From NCBI GenBank assembly GCA_002104895.1, contig MCFG01000263.1, positions 85,001 to 95,000 on the forward strand: a stretch of DNA of 10,000 nucleotides, written 5' to 3'. How positions within the stretch are numbered: position 1 is the stretch's first letter; every line of letters starts with the position of its first letter. Shown here one piece after another: positions 8,876 through 10,000 of this stretch. Below the pieces are notes generated by a model, which was not told where the DNA came from, ran no database searches, and saw only the letters and a list, made by a program, of their open reading frames with translations. Origin of the DNA: Anaeromyces robustus. Taxonomy: Eukaryota > Neocallimastigomycota > Neocallimastigomycetes > Neocallimastigales > Neocallimastigaceae. The translations under genes and the position numbers were made by a program.

Positions 8876-9690
8876 TTAATTCATTATAAATTTATTATCG
8901 TTAATGACAGCAATTTTTATAACTACAAATCTATAATGAATTATTTAATGTACCATGAAACAGATAAAAATACAATATATAAATGAAAATTTAATATCAC
9001 ACTTTTATATACCGCATGTGAAAAAAAAAAAATTAATATTAAAAATCATCAATGGGAATAAAATGCTTATTAGCAGTATGTAGAAATATAAATTTTAATA
9101 TATTTAAATATAAATGTAAATAGTTTTCTAATAAATATTCTACGAAAATAAAAATATTAAAAGCGTATATCAGGAAATTAATCTAATTAATCCCATGTTA
9201 TATTATATTTGTACATAATTCCTTTAATAATATTTTAAACACAAAAAACAAATATAAGATTTTTTGAATATTATTGAAGAAAAATATTTAGATAATAAGA
9301 TATTTATTTATTAGGAAATGATGTCAATTGGCAAAATAATTCTGATTATAATAATAATATAAAAACTATTTTAATTAATGCTAATATAATGAGAAATATT
9401 GAAATAATGAAAGCTTTTGGATGAACATGGAACTGATACATATACAAAGGAAATAAAAATAGGAAAAAATCTTCATTATTTTATGTCAGTCTTTATTAAT
9501 TTTTATAAAAAAAACTAGATTCTACGAAATATTATGATTATATTAATATAATTAATATATGATATATGAATAATTATTGAATATATTTAATAGAACAAAG
9601 AGCCAATGTTAATAAAAGAGAGAAAGGGTATAATAAATGCTCCATTGATTTATGCTTGCAATAAAAAAAAACATAAAAATAGCTTAATAT
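8870..9690 (+). pseudogene. Ankyrin-repeat protein relic, split over several frames
   Basis: Successive plus-strand pieces fit the ankyrin pattern but lie in different frames. They are: IVNDSNFYNYKSIMNYLMYH with ETDKNTIYK (to a stop at about 8987) and, in the same frame, FNITLLYTACEKKK; GIKCLLAVCRNINFNIFKYK (9055-9114); EEKYLDNKIFIY (9276-9311); GNDVNWQNNSDYN with INANIMRNIEIMKAF (9314-9418); DEHGTDTYTKEIKIGKNLHY (9420-9479, open to a stop at 9516); and YLIEQRANVNKREK followed after a shift by NAPLIYACNKKKHKN (about 9580-9675). The A-N-V-N and P-L-I-Y-A-C-N turns are classic ankyrin signatures. Many stops and one-base shifts make it non-functional. It abuts the truncated 5' end of the retrotransposon, which may have inserted into it. 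Ankyrin proteins mediate protein binding and are strongly expanded in gut fungi. Confidence 0.7.
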
Positions 9691-10000
9691 ATAATAAAAC
9701 ATGATCTTATATTAATATGAAAAATAAAAAAGAAAATTATATCCTATTATAAATATATGATGTAAAAAATAACATATAAAATATTGTTGAATATTAATAA
9801 TTTTTATTAAATAATTAATTATTTAATTGCTTATTTATTTATTTTTTTTTAATTATATTCAATAATCATTTTAAATAACTTTTATTTCTTTTTTTTTTTT
9901 TTTTTTTATTTTGAACTCTATTTACAATTTAATTTAATTTGAATAATAAAATATTGTTTTTGTTATTTTTCATATAAATCAATTTTTTATTATTTCAGTA
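9691..10000. other. AT-rich low-complexity region, no gene recognised
   Basis: The segment holds A and T runs (for example the T-run at about 9890-9907) and no open frame of protein-like composition. It runs off the end of the window. Confidence 0.6.

Overview
This is an extremely A+T-rich eukaryotic window made mostly of homopolymers, TAA/TTA microsatellites and short tandem duplications. It has one intact spliced gene and a gene graveyard. The best fit is an anaerobic gut fungus (Neocallimastigomycota). That is inferred from the base composition, a GTAAG...CAG intron, asparagine-coding AAT tracts, and relics of families those fungi carry in many copies: non-ribosomal peptide synthetases, ankyrin proteins and AAA-ATPase-like/PD-(D/E)XK nucleases. 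No sequence search was possible, so the assignment is not proven.

Layout. 1-1085: AT-rich intergenic DNA with a possible CCAAT element. 1086-2550 (+): a two-exon gene whose exons join in phase across a 610-bp repeat-filled intron. It encodes a predicted type I membrane protein with a 16-cysteine ectodomain. 2551-5513: almost 3 kb without a recognisable gene, holding tandem duplications, a 120-bp foldback and one higher-complexity island near 4605-4760. 5514-6508 (-): an NRPS relic, condensation domain then the end of an adenylation domain, broken by frameshifts, stops and a large internal deletion. 6507-6830 (+): a relic of a PD-(D/E)XK nuclease C-terminus that meets the NRPS relic head to head, followed by Asn-type AAT repeats to about 7190. 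7191-8875 (-): a 5'-truncated LINE-type retrotransposon with a 478-codon open frame, a 3' UTR, AATAAA and a 17-base A tail. 8870-9690 (+): an ankyrin-repeat relic scattered over several frames. 9691-10000: low-complexity AT-rich DNA.

The genes do not form a pathway. The membrane-protein gene is probably the only functional host gene. The right half looks like accessory DNA where decayed copies of expanded families were shuffled and then hit by a fairly recent retrotransposon insertion. No prokaryotic operon, CRISPR array, tRNA or rRNA was seen.
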